Origin: an uncultured Acetobacteraceae bacterium
Lineage (GTDB): Bacteria; Pseudomonadota; Alphaproteobacteria; Acetobacterales; Acetobacteraceae
Length of the DNA: 32,872 nt
Reading direction: 5' to 3'
NCBI GenBank assembly: GCA_903877125.1
Contig: CAIRCM010000044.1
Span: 1 to 32,872, forward strand
Position 1 is the first letter of the stretch, and each line of letters opens with the position of its first letter. Positions 8,284-16,271 of this stretch are shown here, piece after piece. A program made the translations under genes and the position numbers. Below the pieces are notes generated by a model. It ran no database searches, had not been told where the DNA came from, and was given only the letters and a program-made list of their open reading frames with translations.

Positions 8284-9123
8284 ATGCCGGAACTCCCCGA
8301 AGTCGAAACCGTGATGCGCGGCCTCGCTGCCCGCCTGACGGGCCGTGTCATCGTCCGCGCCCAGGTCAACCGCCCCGACCTGCGCTGGCCGATGCCACCC
8401 AACCTCGCCACCCGCCTCACCGGCGCTCGGGTCACCGATTTCCGCCGCCGAGCGAAATACATCCTGATGCGGCTGGAGGGCGGCGAGTCGGTCCTGCTGC
8501 ATCTTGGCATGTCCGGCCGGATGCTGATCGGCCCCAACCGCCCCAACCAGGAAACCGCGCACGAGCACGTGGTGCTGGAAACCGACGACAACTGGCGCGT
8601 CGGCTTCGTCGACCCGCGCCGCTTCGGCTCGATCGATCTGGTGCCCACGGACGCCGAGGAAAGCCACAAGCTGCTCGCCGGCCTCGGTCCGGAACCTCTG
8701 GGCGACGGCTTCAACGTCGCCGCGCTGTCGGAGGCGTTGTCGGGGAAGAAAACCCCGATCAAGGCGGCGCTGCTGGACCAGAAGACTGTCGCTGGCCTTG
8801 GCAATATATACGTATGCGAGGCTTTGTTTCGCGCCCGCATCTCGCCCCAGCGGCTGGCGCACACCATCCCCGGCGCACGGGCGCGGCGGCTGGTGCCGGA
8901 GATCAAGGCGACGCTGGAGGAAGCGATTGCCGCCGGCGGTTCGTCCCTGCGCGACTACGTGCAGACGAACGGCGAACTCGGCTATTTCCAGCACGCCTGG
9001 AAGGTCTACGGGCGCGAGAACGAGCCTTGCCCCGGGTGCCCTGGGGGAGACGCCTGCGACGGCATCAAGCGGATCGTCCAGTCCGGCCGCAGCACATTCC
9101 ATTGCCCTCGGGTACAGCGATAG
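8284..9123 (+). CDS. mutM: Formamidopyrimidine-DNA glycosylase (Fpg)
   Basis: MutM excises 8-oxoguanine and formamidopyrimidines and nicks the DNA. The 279-residue protein starts PELPEVETV, with the catalytic Pro2 and Glu3. It has the conserved RRRAKYIL Lys, [15 protein letters not shown], the H2TH region with [12 protein letters not shown], and the C-terminal zinc-finger strand [13 protein letters not shown]. The finger is unusual. CPGC is followed by PGGDAC, and the last expected Cys (the CPxC pair) reads CPRV, so the fourth ligand is replaced by Val. The extra Cys in GGDAC may compensate. The gene is divergent from ubiE. It is followed after 88 bases by the TrxR-like gene on the same strand. 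Confidence 0.96.
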   Translation: MPELPEVETVMRGLAARLTGRVIVRAQVNRPDLRWPMPPNLATRLTGARVTDFRRRAKYILMRLEGGESVLLHLGMSGRMLIGPNRPNQETAHEHVVLETDDNWRVGFVDPRRFGSIDLVPTDAEESHKLLAGLGPEPLGDGFNVAALSEALSGKKTPIKAALLDQKTVAGLGNIYVCEALFRARISPQRLAHTIPGARARRLVPEIKATLEEAIAAGGSSLRDYVQTNGELGYFQHAWKVYGRENEPCPGCPGGDACDGIKRIVQSGRSTFHCPRVQR

Positions 9124-9211
9124 GCAGGCGGAGCGGCACTGCCCTCCCCCCCTCGGCAAACCGTCCCCGCCGCGCGATAACCGATCCGACACAGGCCGGA
9201 GACGCGGGCAT

Positions 9212-9994
9212 ATGGCAAACTGGGACATCGTCATCATTGGCGGCGGCGCGACCGGCCTCAGCGCCGCGGCCGCGGCGACCGGCAAGACCCTGGTGATCGA
9301 CCGGATGGGCGGCGGCGGCGAACTAATGAACCTCGGCGCGCTCCACGACACCGGCACTGAAGAAACCGGCCCCGACCTGTTCGCCCGGCTGCAGGAAACG
9401 GCCACGCATGCCGGCGCCGAACTGGCCATTGCCGAGGTTACCGCCGTCACCCCGATTGCCGGCGGGTGGCGGATCGTGACCGACGACGGCACGCACGAGG
9501 CAAAAGCGGTCATCCTGGCAACTGGCCTCGCCCCCGGGACCCTTGGTCTGGACAACGAAAGCGATTTCGAAGGCATGGGCCTGTCGCACTGCGCGGCCTG
9601 CGACGGTCCGATGTATGTGGGCGAGCCCGTCGTGGTCGCCGGCGCGAGCCGCTGGGCGCGGCAGGAGGCGATGGACCTGGCCGCCTCCGGTTCGAAGGTG
9701 ACGCTGGTCACCCAGGGCGAACCGGCACCGGACCTGGACCATGTGACCGTCATCGACGCCCGGATCACCCAGTTGGAAGGCACGCGCGGCCTGGATGCGA
9801 TCCATCTCGATGCACCGCCTTACCGTATCGCCGCACCGGTCGTCTTCGTGCAGACCGGTCGTCGCCCCGCCGACGGCTTGCGCCCCGCCACCGATCACCC
9901 AAATCTGGTCTACGCCGGGATCGCCGATACTCTGCTCGAGGCGATGGAAAATGGCCGCAACGCCGTCGTCGCTCTTGGCAAGTCCGCCGCTTAG
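9212..9994 (+). CDS. Short thioredoxin-reductase-like FAD-dependent oxidoreductase
   Basis: This 260-residue protein aligns with thioredoxin reductase (TrxB, usually about 310-320 residues). It has the FAD-binding IIGGGATGLSAAAAA near residue 8, GGGGELMN, and the ATGLAPGTLG strand. The redox-active CAACDG (Cys127 and Cys130) corresponds to CATC in TrxB, and the C-terminus has the TGRRPADGL and PNLVYAGIAD FAD segments. The NAD(P)H-domain motif, normally GGGxSA, reads AGASRWARQEA and the domain is short. NADPH use is therefore doubtful. It starts at the ATG at 9212. It lies 36 bases before the selenoprotein gene on the same strand, so it is a plausible electron donor to it. Confidence 0.88.
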   Translation: MANWDIVIIGGGATGLSAAAAATGKTLVIDRMGGGGELMNLGALHDTGTEETGPDLFARLQETATHAGAELAIAEVTAVTPIAGGWRIVTDDGTHEAKAVILATGLAPGTLGLDNESDFEGMGLSHCAACDGPMYVGEPVVVAGASRWARQEAMDLAASGSKVTLVTQGEPAPDLDHVTVIDARITQLEGTRGLDAIHLDAPPYRIAAPVVFVQTGRRPADGLRPATDHPNLVYAGIADTLLEAMENGRNAVVALGKSAA

Positions 9995-10030
9995 GGGTTT
10001 GATACCGACCGAAGGGGAGATCAGGTCAGG

Positions 10031-10549
10031 ATGCGCATCGTCAATCCCACATTCGGGATCGAACCCGCCAGCGAGGGAACGGCCACGGCCGCGCCCGTGG
10101 ATTGGCTGAACGATCCCATGATTTTGTTCTCCAACAACAAACCCAACGCGAAGGAATTGCTGGAGGGCGTCAGGCAGCGCCTGTCCGCGATCCGCCGCAT
10201 CGACAATATCGACTACATCGCCAAGCCCAGCGCCAGCCAGCCGGCGCCGGCCGAAACGCTGAACGATGTCGTCCGCAAGTATCGGATCGCGCTCCTCGCG
10301 CTTGGCGACTGAGGCTCCTGCTCATCGTGGAGTTTCCACGACAGCATTGAATTGAGAAAGCGCGGCCTCGCCGGGGTGGTGATCGCCACCGAAACTTTCC
10401 GCCCGCTGGTTCTGGCGCAAGCGAGGGCGCGCAAGCTCGAACCGCATCTGATCGTGGTCAAACATCCGGTCGGCGGGCTGAACGCGGCCGAGTTGGAAGA
10501 ACGCATCGAAGCCGCGTTCGCGGGATTGAAGTTGGAGATGGGAGTCTAA
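10031..10549 (+). CDS. UGSC-family selenoprotein (Sec94 encoded by in-frame TGA)
   Basis: The frame opens at the ATG at 10031 and runs to LLALGD. It then meets TGA at 10310-10312 and continues without another stop to TAA at 10547-10549, giving 172 residues with selenocysteine at position 94. The bases after TGA encode Gly-Ser-Cys-Ser-Ser-Trp-Ser-Phe-His-Asp, so the site reads U-G-S-C, a UxxC redox pair like the thioredoxin CxxC. This matches the family known as UGSC (seleno)proteins. The part after TGA (GLAGVVIATETFRPLVLAQA, then HLIVVKHPVGGLNAAELEER) is protein-like and in the same frame. A SECIS-type hairpin follows at 10319-10346. The N-terminal half has LFSNNKPNAKELLEGVRQRL. GGGGAG precedes the start. 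The next gene starts at the base after this stop codon. The biochemical role is unknown; a thiol or selenol redox function is inferred. Confidence 0.92.
10310..10312 (+). other. Recoded TGA (selenocysteine codon)
   Basis: This TGA lies in frame at codon 94 of the selenoprotein gene, immediately before GGC-TCC-TGC (Gly-Ser-Cys). The open frame after it, the family motif and the downstream hairpin together argue against termination here. Confidence 0.9.
10319..10346 (+). promoter_or_regulatory. Bacterial SECIS-like hairpin
   Basis: An upper stem of 7 bp pairs 10325-10331 with 10335-10341 around the loop GTT (10332-10334). A lower stem of 4 bp pairs 10319-10322 with 10343-10346, separated by a 2x1 internal loop. 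The apical-loop G at 10332 is 19 bases after the TGA. A short apical loop with G at its first or second position, some 16-37 bases after UGA, is the published description of bacterial SECIS elements bound by SelB. Pairing was done by eye. Confidence 0.85.
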
Positions 10550-11590
10550 ATGCCCGACGCCGAGGTCCTCGACATCCCCGACATGGATCCCGACGCCTGG
10601 GCGGACTACGTCGAACAGCAGGGGTGGACCGACGGTCTGCCCCTGGTTCCTCCGACCGAGGCCGCCGTCGCCCGCATGGTCGAGGGCGCGCGCGGGGACA
10701 ACGAACCCGTCCCGCCGATCACCCCGCGCCTGATGACCCCGACGATCCGCAGCCTCGCGGCGAATGCGGTGATGGCGGGCTGTCGTCCCGAGTATTTCCC
10801 GGTGGTGCTGGCCGCGCTGCGCGGTGTTCTGGTCGCCGACTACAATTTGCACGGCACGCTGGCGACGACGCATTCCTGCGCGCCGATGGTGATGATCAAC
10901 GGGCCGCTGCGGAAAACCCTGAACGTGAACTGCGGCAGCAACTGCTTCGGTCAGGGCTGGCGCGCCAATGCGGCGATCGGGCGGGCGCTGCAACTGATCC
11001 TGAACAATGTCGGGGGCGCCAAGCCGGCGGTGATGGACCGCTTGACCTTCGGCTCGCCCGCCAAATACACCTTCTGCTTTGGCGAGAACGAGGAGGAAAG
11101 TCCGTTCGCCCCTTACCATGTGCGGCAAGGCTTCGCGGCGGATGAGAGCGTGGCGACCGTCATCTCCTCCGAACCGAACCACAATCTGAACGATCACGGC
11201 AGCACCTCGGGCATCGACCTGCTGACGACCTTCGCCGGCGGCATCGCCTCACCCGCGGCGAACAACATCTCGGCCAAAGGACCGTTCTTCATCGTCTTTG
11301 GCCCCGAACACGCCGCGACGCTGGCGCGGGACAACTGGACCGTGGAGGCGATCCAGCAGTTCCTGTTCGACAAGGCCCGCGTGCCGTTGTCGGAGGTGTC
11401 GGCCGAGAACCGGTACCGCTATGAGACCGGCGGCAATTTCCCCGAGAATGGCGCGTTCAAGGTCGCACCGACGCCCGAGGATATCCATGTCGCCGTTGCC
11501 GGCGGGCCGGGAAAGCACTCCGCCTGGATCCCGTCCTTCGGCGGCACCGCGGCGATTTCGGTGCGCATCAAGCCGCCCGCCGCGGCATGA
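10550..11590 (+). CDS. Conserved protein of the selenoprotein operon, paralogue A (Cys-rich centre)
   Basis: I do not recognise a named family for this 346-residue soluble protein, which has no signal peptide or membrane segment. Its N-terminus has QQGWTDGLPLVPPTEAAV. The centre has AGCRPEYFPVVLAAL, TTHSCAPMVMINGPL, NVNCGSNCFGQGWRANAAIGRAL and FGSPAKYTFCFGENEE; the visible cysteines include 78, 110, 128 and 132. The CGSNC segment suggests thiol chemistry or metal binding. The protein is clearly paralogous to the next gene, sharing DGLPxVxPT, AGCRPxxFPVV, NCxGxGxRANAxIGRAL and PAKY in the same order. The ATG follows directly on the selenoprotein stop, with GGGAG at 10540-10544. It probably acts with the selenoprotein. 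Confidence 0.88.
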   Translation: MPDAEVLDIPDMDPDAWADYVEQQGWTDGLPLVPPTEAAVARMVEGARGDNEPVPPITPRLMTPTIRSLAANAVMAGCRPEYFPVVLAALRGVLVADYNLHGTLATTHSCAPMVMINGPLRKTLNVNCGSNCFGQGWRANAAIGRALQLILNNVGGAKPAVMDRLTFGSPAKYTFCFGENEEESPFAPYHVRQGFAADESVATVISSEPNHNLNDHGSTSGIDLLTTFAGGIASPAANNISAKGPFFIVFGPEHAATLARDNWTVEAIQQFLFDKARVPLSEVSAENRYRYETGGNFPENGAFKVAPTPEDIHVAVAGGPGKHSAWIPSFGGTAAISVRIKPPAAA

Positions 11591-12549
11591 TCCAAGTCGG
11601 CGACCGCGACGGCCCTCTCTTCGCTGGCGATGATGCTTGGGATGACGCACAGGTCGCCCTGCTCGATGCCGAACTGATCGACGGACTGCCCGCGGTCGTG
11701 CCGACCCAAGCGCGGTTGGCCGCGATGCTGGGCGGCCGCGATCCGGCGGAGTCCCTGGGGTATATGCCACCATTGTTCGGCGAATTGACCAACCAGGCAG
11801 TGGCCTATTGCTGCGTCCTGGCGGGCTGCCGCCCCGCGGAATTCCCGGTCGTGCGGGAGGCCGCTCTCGCGACGCTCGCGGACGAATTCAACCTGCTGGG
11901 CATCCAGACAACCACCGGCACCCCCACCGCTGCCGTGATGGTCAGCGGCCCGATCGCCGCCACGCTCGGCATGAACGCCGGCACCAACTGTCTTGGACCG
12001 GGCAACCGGGCGAATGCGTGTATCGGCCGGGCACTGCGGCTGGTGCTGACGAATATCGGCGGGGCGCGGCCGTTGGTGGGCGACATGGCCACCATGGGTC
12101 AGCCGGCGAAATACGGCATGGCCTTCGCCGAGGGATCGCACGTCCTGGCGCCCGCTCCGGCCGAAAGCCATGTCACCGTCATCGGATTGTCGGGGACGAT
12201 GGAGGTTCTGCCGGAACAGGGGCCCTCCATCCCTGAAATGGTGCTGCGCCCGGCGCTGATCGCGATGCAGGGCGCGCGGGTCGCCGCCGCCTCGGGCCGG
12301 CAGAAGCCGCCCGGCGAGCAGTTCCTGCTGATGCCGCCAGAGATGGCCGATATTTTGTCCGACGCTGGATGGAGCCTGGCCGACGCCCAGGCCTTTCTGC
12401 ATCGCGAGTCCGAATCGGCCTGGCCCATTGCCCGCGCGCCGGCCGATATCCGCATTGTCATGACCGGCGGGGCCGGTGTGAAGATGACCTGTCTGGTCCC
12501 ATGGGGTGGCGGCACGTGGTCCGTCAGGCGGCCTCTGCCCCCGCGGTGA
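11587..12549 (+). CDS. Conserved protein of the selenoprotein operon, paralogue B
   Basis: This 320-residue protein is a diverged tandem copy of the preceding one and shares its motif order: IDGLPAVVPTQARL, AGCRPAEFPVVREAAL, GMNAGTNCLGPGNRANACIGRALRLVLTNIGGARP and GQPAKYGMAFAEG. Where copy A has CGSNC, copy B has AGTNC, so one of the paired cysteines is lost. A Cys-Cys pair at 75-76 is extra, and Cys81 is shared (AGC). The ATG overlaps the TGA of copy A as ATGA, so translation is coupled. The two products may form a heteromer. No function is known to me. Its 3' end overlaps the convergent ABC exporter gene by 26 bases. Confidence 0.86.
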   Translation: MIQVGDRDGPLFAGDDAWDDAQVALLDAELIDGLPAVVPTQARLAAMLGGRDPAESLGYMPPLFGELTNQAVAYCCVLAGCRPAEFPVVREAALATLADEFNLLGIQTTTGTPTAAVMVSGPIAATLGMNAGTNCLGPGNRANACIGRALRLVLTNIGGARPLVGDMATMGQPAKYGMAFAEGSHVLAPAPAESHVTVIGLSGTMEVLPEQGPSIPEMVLRPALIAMQGARVAAASGRQKPPGEQFLLMPPEMADILSDAGWSLADAQAFLHRESESAWPIARAPADIRIVMTGGAGVKMTCLVPWGGGTWSVRRPLPPR

Positions 12550-14302
12550 ATTGCAGGGACGCCAACCGAGCGTAGAGCCCGCCTTGCGCGACGAGGGCGT
12601 CGTGGGTGCCGACCGCGACAATCCGCCCCGCATCCAGCACCACGATGCGGTCGGCGCGGCGGACGGTGGCGAGACGGTGCGCCACGACCAATGTCGTCCG
12701 CCCTTTCGACAAGGCCGCGAGCGCATGCTGAACGGCGTGTTCGGATTCGGCATCGAGGGCGCTGGTAGCCTCATCCAGCAGCAGGATCGCCGGATCGCGC
12801 AGAATGGCGCGGGCAATCGCCATCCGCTGGCGTTGGCCGCCGGACAGCATCACGCCCTTGGCGCCCAGGAACGTGTCGAACCCCAGCGGCAATGCGTCCA
12901 GGAACCCGTCGGCGGCGGCGGCAACGGCCGCGGCGCGGACCTCGGCGTCGGTCGCATCGGGCCGTCCGAAGCGGATGTTGTCCCAGGCATTGGCGGAGAA
13001 AATAACCGGCTCCTGCGGCACCAGACCGATCGCGCCGCGCAGTTCGGTGGGATCGAGGGTCGCGATATCCGTCCCATCCAGCCGAATCCGGCCGGATAAC
13101 GGATCGTAGAACCGCTGCAGCAGTTGCAGTACGGTCGTCTTGCCGGCGCCGGAAGGGCCGACCAGCGCCACCGTCTCCCCCGGTTCGATGGTCAGCGACA
13201 GGTTGGACAGGGCGGCACGGCCGGGGCGGGTCGGGTATTCGAACACGACGTTCTCGAACACGATCTGCGCGCGCACCGGCCGTGGCAGGCGCGCGGGGGT
13301 CGCCGGCGCGCGGATCGACGGTTGCTCGGCCAGCAGATCAGACAGCCGTTCGGCGGCACCGGCCGCGCGCTGAATGTCGCCCCAGACCTCGCTCAGCGAC
13401 GCACCGGATGACGCGAGCAGCACCGCGTAGAGCACGAAAGCCGACAATTCCCCACCGGTCATCCGGCCGGCCACGACATCGCGGCCACCGACCCAGAGCG
13501 CGAAGGTGATGGCACCGAAGCCGAACAGAATGACGGTGAGAATCAGCAGCGTCCGGGTCAGCACGCGTCGGGTGGCGGTTTCGAAACTGCGCTCCACGGT
13601 CGCATCGAAGGTCTGGCGAGCCTTGGCCTCGTAAGTGAAGGCCTGCACGGCTCGCAGACCGTTGATGGTTTCCTCGGCATAGGCGCCGAGATCGGCGATG
13701 CGGTCCTGCGAGGCCTTCGACAGGCGCCTTTCCCGCCGGCCGAACAGCAGCATCGGGCCAACCACGAGCGGCACGACGACGGCGACGATCGCTGCCAGCC
13801 TCGGGCTGGTCACGATCAGCATCGCGAAAGCCCCGCACCCGGTCAGCACATTGCGTGCCCCCATGGAGATGGCCGAACCGATCAGCGCCTGGAGGACCGC
13901 GATATCCGCGGTCAGCCGGGAAAGAATGTCGCCGGTACGCGCGCTTTCGAAATAGGCCTGGGACAGGCTGACAACGCGGCCGAACAGATCGCGGCGCAGG
14001 TCGGCGGCGACCCGCTCCCCCAACCAGGTGACGAGGTAGAATCGGGTCGAGGAACTGAAGGCGAATGCGGCGACGATGCCGAACATGATCAGCGCGGTAC
14101 GGTTGAGGGCGCCTGCATCGCCGCTGGCGAAGCCCTGGTCGACGAGACCGCGCAGTCCCTGGCCGATGCCCAGCACCAGCACCACCGAAGTCAGCAATGC
14201 GATCACCGCGGCGGCGACACGCCAGCGGTATTTCGTCAGATATGGGGGGATCAGCCGCAGCGCCGTCAGCGGTGGCCGGGCAGGCGTGGGGGCTTCGGAC
14301 AA
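12524..14302 (-). CDS. ABC exporter, fused membrane and ATPase domains (MsbA/ABCB-like)
   Basis: This half-transporter of about 592 residues exports a lipid or hydrophobic solute across the inner membrane as a homodimer. The N-terminal part has six membrane helices; coupling-helix segments such as YFESARTGDILSRLTADIAVLQ and RRERRLSKASQDRIADLGAYAEE are typical of the MsbA type. The ATPase domain has Walker A GPSGAGKT, Q-loop VPQEPVIFS, signature LSGGQRQRMAIARA, Walker B ILLLDEATSALD and the switch His in VVAHRLAT. I chose the TTG at 14302 because GAGAGG lies 7 bases upstream and the product then begins SEAPTPARPP. An ATG at 14362 would add 20 residues, has no ribosome-binding site, and leaves only 14 bases to the divergent small gene. 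The substrate is unknown. Confidence 0.92.
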   Translation of the reverse strand: MSEAPTPARPPLTALRLIPPYLTKYRWRVAAAVIALLTSVVLVLGIGQGLRGLVDQGFASGDAGALNRTALIMFGIVAAFAFSSSTRFYLVTWLGERVAADLRRDLFGRVVSLSQAYFESARTGDILSRLTADIAVLQALIGSAISMGARNVLTGCGAFAMLIVTSPRLAAIVAVVVPLVVGPMLLFGRRERRLSKASQDRIADLGAYAEETINGLRAVQAFTYEAKARQTFDATVERSFETATRRVLTRTLLILTVILFGFGAITFALWVGGRDVVAGRMTGGELSAFVLYAVLLASSGASLSEVWGDIQRAAGAAERLSDLLAEQPSIRAPATPARLPRPVRAQIVFENVVFEYPTRPGRAALSNLSLTIEPGETVALVGPSGAGKTTVLQLLQRFYDPLSGRIRLDGTDIATLDPTELRGAIGLVPQEPVIFSANAWDNIRFGRPDATDAEVRAAAVAAAADGFLDALPLGFDTFLGAKGVMLSGGQRQRMAIARAILRDPAILLLDEATSALDAESEHAVQHALAALSKGRTTLVVAHRLATVRRADRIVVLDAGRIVAVGTHDALVAQGGLYARLASLQFTAGAEAA

Positions 14303-14376
14303 ACTCTGGCCTCTCGGAACGGACAGGACCGAGATGGCGTGTGCGGCACCGCGTTGCAACATGCTATAGCCGCGGC

Positions 14377-14577
14377 ATGACAGACGAACGAAATCCCGAC
14401 TTCCTGCGCGGCTGGGATGCCGCCATCGCCGCCGCCCGCGCCTGGCATGAGGCGAAGGCCAAGCAGACGCTGGTCGCCGCGCGCCGCAGTCGCTTCCCGA
14501 AAAACCTCGAACGCGAGGCCGAGGTGCACACCCAGTCGGCGGAGCTGCTGCAGATGCTCAGCCCCGACGACGTGTAA
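14377..14577 (+). CDS. Small conserved-looking hypothetical protein
   Basis: This 66-residue protein is rich in Ala and charged residues, with a probable helical stretch (AAIAAARAWHEAKAKQTLVAA) and a second one (REAEVHTQSAELLQMLS). It has no signal peptide, membrane segment or cysteines. It is divergent from the ABC exporter and ends 5 bases before the convergent GMC oxidoreductase stop. The tidy fit between two real genes and the protein-like composition support it as coding. The function is unknown. Confidence 0.6.
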   Translation: MTDERNPDFLRGWDAAIAAARAWHEAKAKQTLVAARRSRFPKNLEREAEVHTQSAELLQMLSPDDV

Positions 14578-14582
14578 TTCCG

Positions 14583-16181
14583 TCAATCGAACAACGTCGC
14601 CAAGCGCTGCTTCATCTGATCGGCGATATAAAGCGCGAGGGCCTGAATCGTCGATGTCGGGTTCACGCCGCCCGACGTCACGAACAGCGAACCATCGATG
14701 ATGAACAGGTTCTTCACATCGTGCGTGCGGCCCCATGAATTGACCACCGACCGGGTGGGGTCGTTGCCCATGCGCGCGGTGCCGAGCAGATGCCAGCCGC
14801 CGTAGAGGATGGGACTGTTGGTGTGGATGTCGCGGGCGCCGGCGGCCTCCAGCACCTTGGTCGCATGGGCGAGGCCGTGGGCGATCATCCTGGCGCTGTT
14901 TTCCCCGATCTTGTAATCGATCCGGGGGGCGGGAATGCCGTGGCTGTCTTTCAGCACCGGGTCGAGGGTGACGCGGTTGTGTTCCTCCGGCAAATCCTCG
15001 CAGATCGCGGACAGGGCGATGCGGCGGCCGTTGAGGCGGCGGAAGGTCGCGTGGTGATTGGCCCCCCATGGCAAAGTGCCCTTGGCGGCGCTGGTGATTG
15101 CCTCGGTCACCGGGCCGGTGCCGCGATTGAACTGGATCGTGTAACCGCGGACGAAGCCGCGGGCGAGGTCGGTCTCGTAGAACTCCTTGCTCCAGAGGCA
15201 GGTCGGCGGCGCGCGGTTGGCGTCCAATGGTTCATCGACGTAGCCGTAAACCTGAGCGTACGGATGAAACATCAGGTTCTTGCCGACCAAGCCGCTCGAA
15301 TTCGCAAGCCCGTTGGGGAACCGTTCGGATTTGGAGTTCAACAGCAGGCGGGGCGTGCCGACGCCGTTGCAGGCGACGACCACGACTTCGGCCGGTTGGA
15401 ACTGCTCGACGCCGTCCTTGTCGAAATAGACGACGCCCGAGGCCATGCCCTGTTCGTTCGTGAGGATTTCCTTCACCCGGCAGTGGGTGCGCAGTTCCAC
15501 GCCGGCCCGCCGCGCCTCCGGCCAATAGGTGATGTCGGTGCTGGCCTTCGCCCCTTGCGTGCAGGCCGGGGTGCAGTGGCCGAGGTTGATGCATTTCGCC
15601 CGCCCCTCGTAATCCGTGGTCGCGACGGTCGTATCGGACGGCCACCAGTGCCAGCCCAGATGGTTCATCGCCTTGGCGAAGCGGGTGCCGGACTTGCCCA
15701 GCGGCAAAGGCGGCATCGGCGGATTGCGGGGCGGGACGCCCGGATCGCCGGCGAGACCGGATACGCCCATCATGCGGTCGTTCGCTTCGAAAAACGGCTC
15801 CAGGTCCGCATAGCGGATCGGCCAGTCATCGGCCACGCCGTCGAGGCTGCGGACCTTGAAATCCGACGGATGCATCCGCGGCCAGTGCGCGGTGTAGAAA
15901 ACCGTCCCGCCGCCGACGCCGTTGAAATTCACCACCTTGATTGGCGAGTTATCCTCGTTGATCGGATAATCCTCGGGCCGGGCGCGGATGTTCGGGCTCG
16001 GCGAATAATCGCCGAGCGCGCGGGCTTCCCAGTCGCGTCCGTTGGACGGGTATTCGGATGGTTTCATCCAGTCGCCCTGTTCGAGGCAGACAATGCGCAT
16101 CTTCGTTTCCGCGAGGCTGTATGCCATCGCCGCGCCCGAGGCCCCTGCCCCGATGATCAGCACATCCACCGGATCGTTCAT
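14583..16181 (-). CDS. GMC-family FAD oxidoreductase (gluconate 2-dehydrogenase large-subunit-like)
   Basis: This 532-residue flavoprotein should oxidise an alcohol or sugar group. The N-terminal ADP-binding fold is VLIIGAGASGAAMAYSLAE followed by an acidic residue in CLEQGD. The GMC pattern NFNGVGGGTVFYTAHWPRM follows, then VVVACNGVGTPRLLLNS. The C-terminal active site has GGWHLLGTARMG (His464) and NPTSTIQALA (Asn507), the expected His/Asn pair. CTPACTQGAKAS is a cysteine segment seen in the dehydrogenase branch that passes electrons to a partner subunit. No small subunit or cytochrome is encoded nearby. There is no obvious Tat signal. The ATG at 16181 has GGAGGG 9 bases upstream. It is divergent from the iron-ADH-like gene, 90 bases apart. 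Confidence 0.92.
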   Translation of the reverse strand: MNDPVDVLIIGAGASGAAMAYSLAETKMRIVCLEQGDWMKPSEYPSNGRDWEARALGDYSPSPNIRARPEDYPINEDNSPIKVVNFNGVGGGTVFYTAHWPRMHPSDFKVRSLDGVADDWPIRYADLEPFFEANDRMMGVSGLAGDPGVPPRNPPMPPLPLGKSGTRFAKAMNHLGWHWWPSDTTVATTDYEGRAKCINLGHCTPACTQGAKASTDITYWPEARRAGVELRTHCRVKEILTNEQGMASGVVYFDKDGVEQFQPAEVVVVACNGVGTPRLLLNSKSERFPNGLANSSGLVGKNLMFHPYAQVYGYVDEPLDANRAPPTCLWSKEFYETDLARGFVRGYTIQFNRGTGPVTEAITSAAKGTLPWGANHHATFRRLNGRRIALSAICEDLPEEHNRVTLDPVLKDSHGIPAPRIDYKIGENSARMIAHGLAHATKVLEAAGARDIHTNSPILYGGWHLLGTARMGNDPTRSVVNSWGRTHDVKNLFIIDGSLFVTSGGVNPTSTIQALALYIADQMKQRLATLFD

Positions 16182-16271
16182 GACCGCATTCCCTCCGTCG
16201 TGGCGCGATGATCGCCGGGTCGGGTTTGCAGGGCAAGGGCATGGCCTTACAACGGTGTGCAGGAGGATCTC
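16182..16271. promoter_or_regulatory. Divergent control region, GMC oxidoreductase and iron-ADH-like operons
   Basis: These 90 bases separate two divergent start codons and must carry both promoters. AGGAGG at 16261-16266 serves the rightward gene and GGAGGG on the minus strand serves the leftward one. A weak TTGCAG/TACAAC pair (16226-16231, 16248-16253, 16-base spacing) is visible on the plus strand, but it would leave a very short leader. Confidence 0.35.

Noticed and set aside
7506-8906. N-terminal extension of the coaBC frame to 863 residues
   Set aside because: The extension covers ubiE and mutM in other frames and is low-complexity. CoaBC starts at the ATG at 7505 with the family's usual N-terminus.
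10352-10549. Separate 65-residue ORF starting with TTG
   Set aside because: It is the same frame as the gene at 10031, interrupted only by the TGA. The bases between TGA and TTG encode the GSC motif, so it is the C-terminal part of the selenoprotein.
14790-16211. 473-residue ORF antisense to the GMC oxidoreductase
   Set aside because: It is a shadow of a gene with a complete FAD motif and His/Asn active site on the minus strand.
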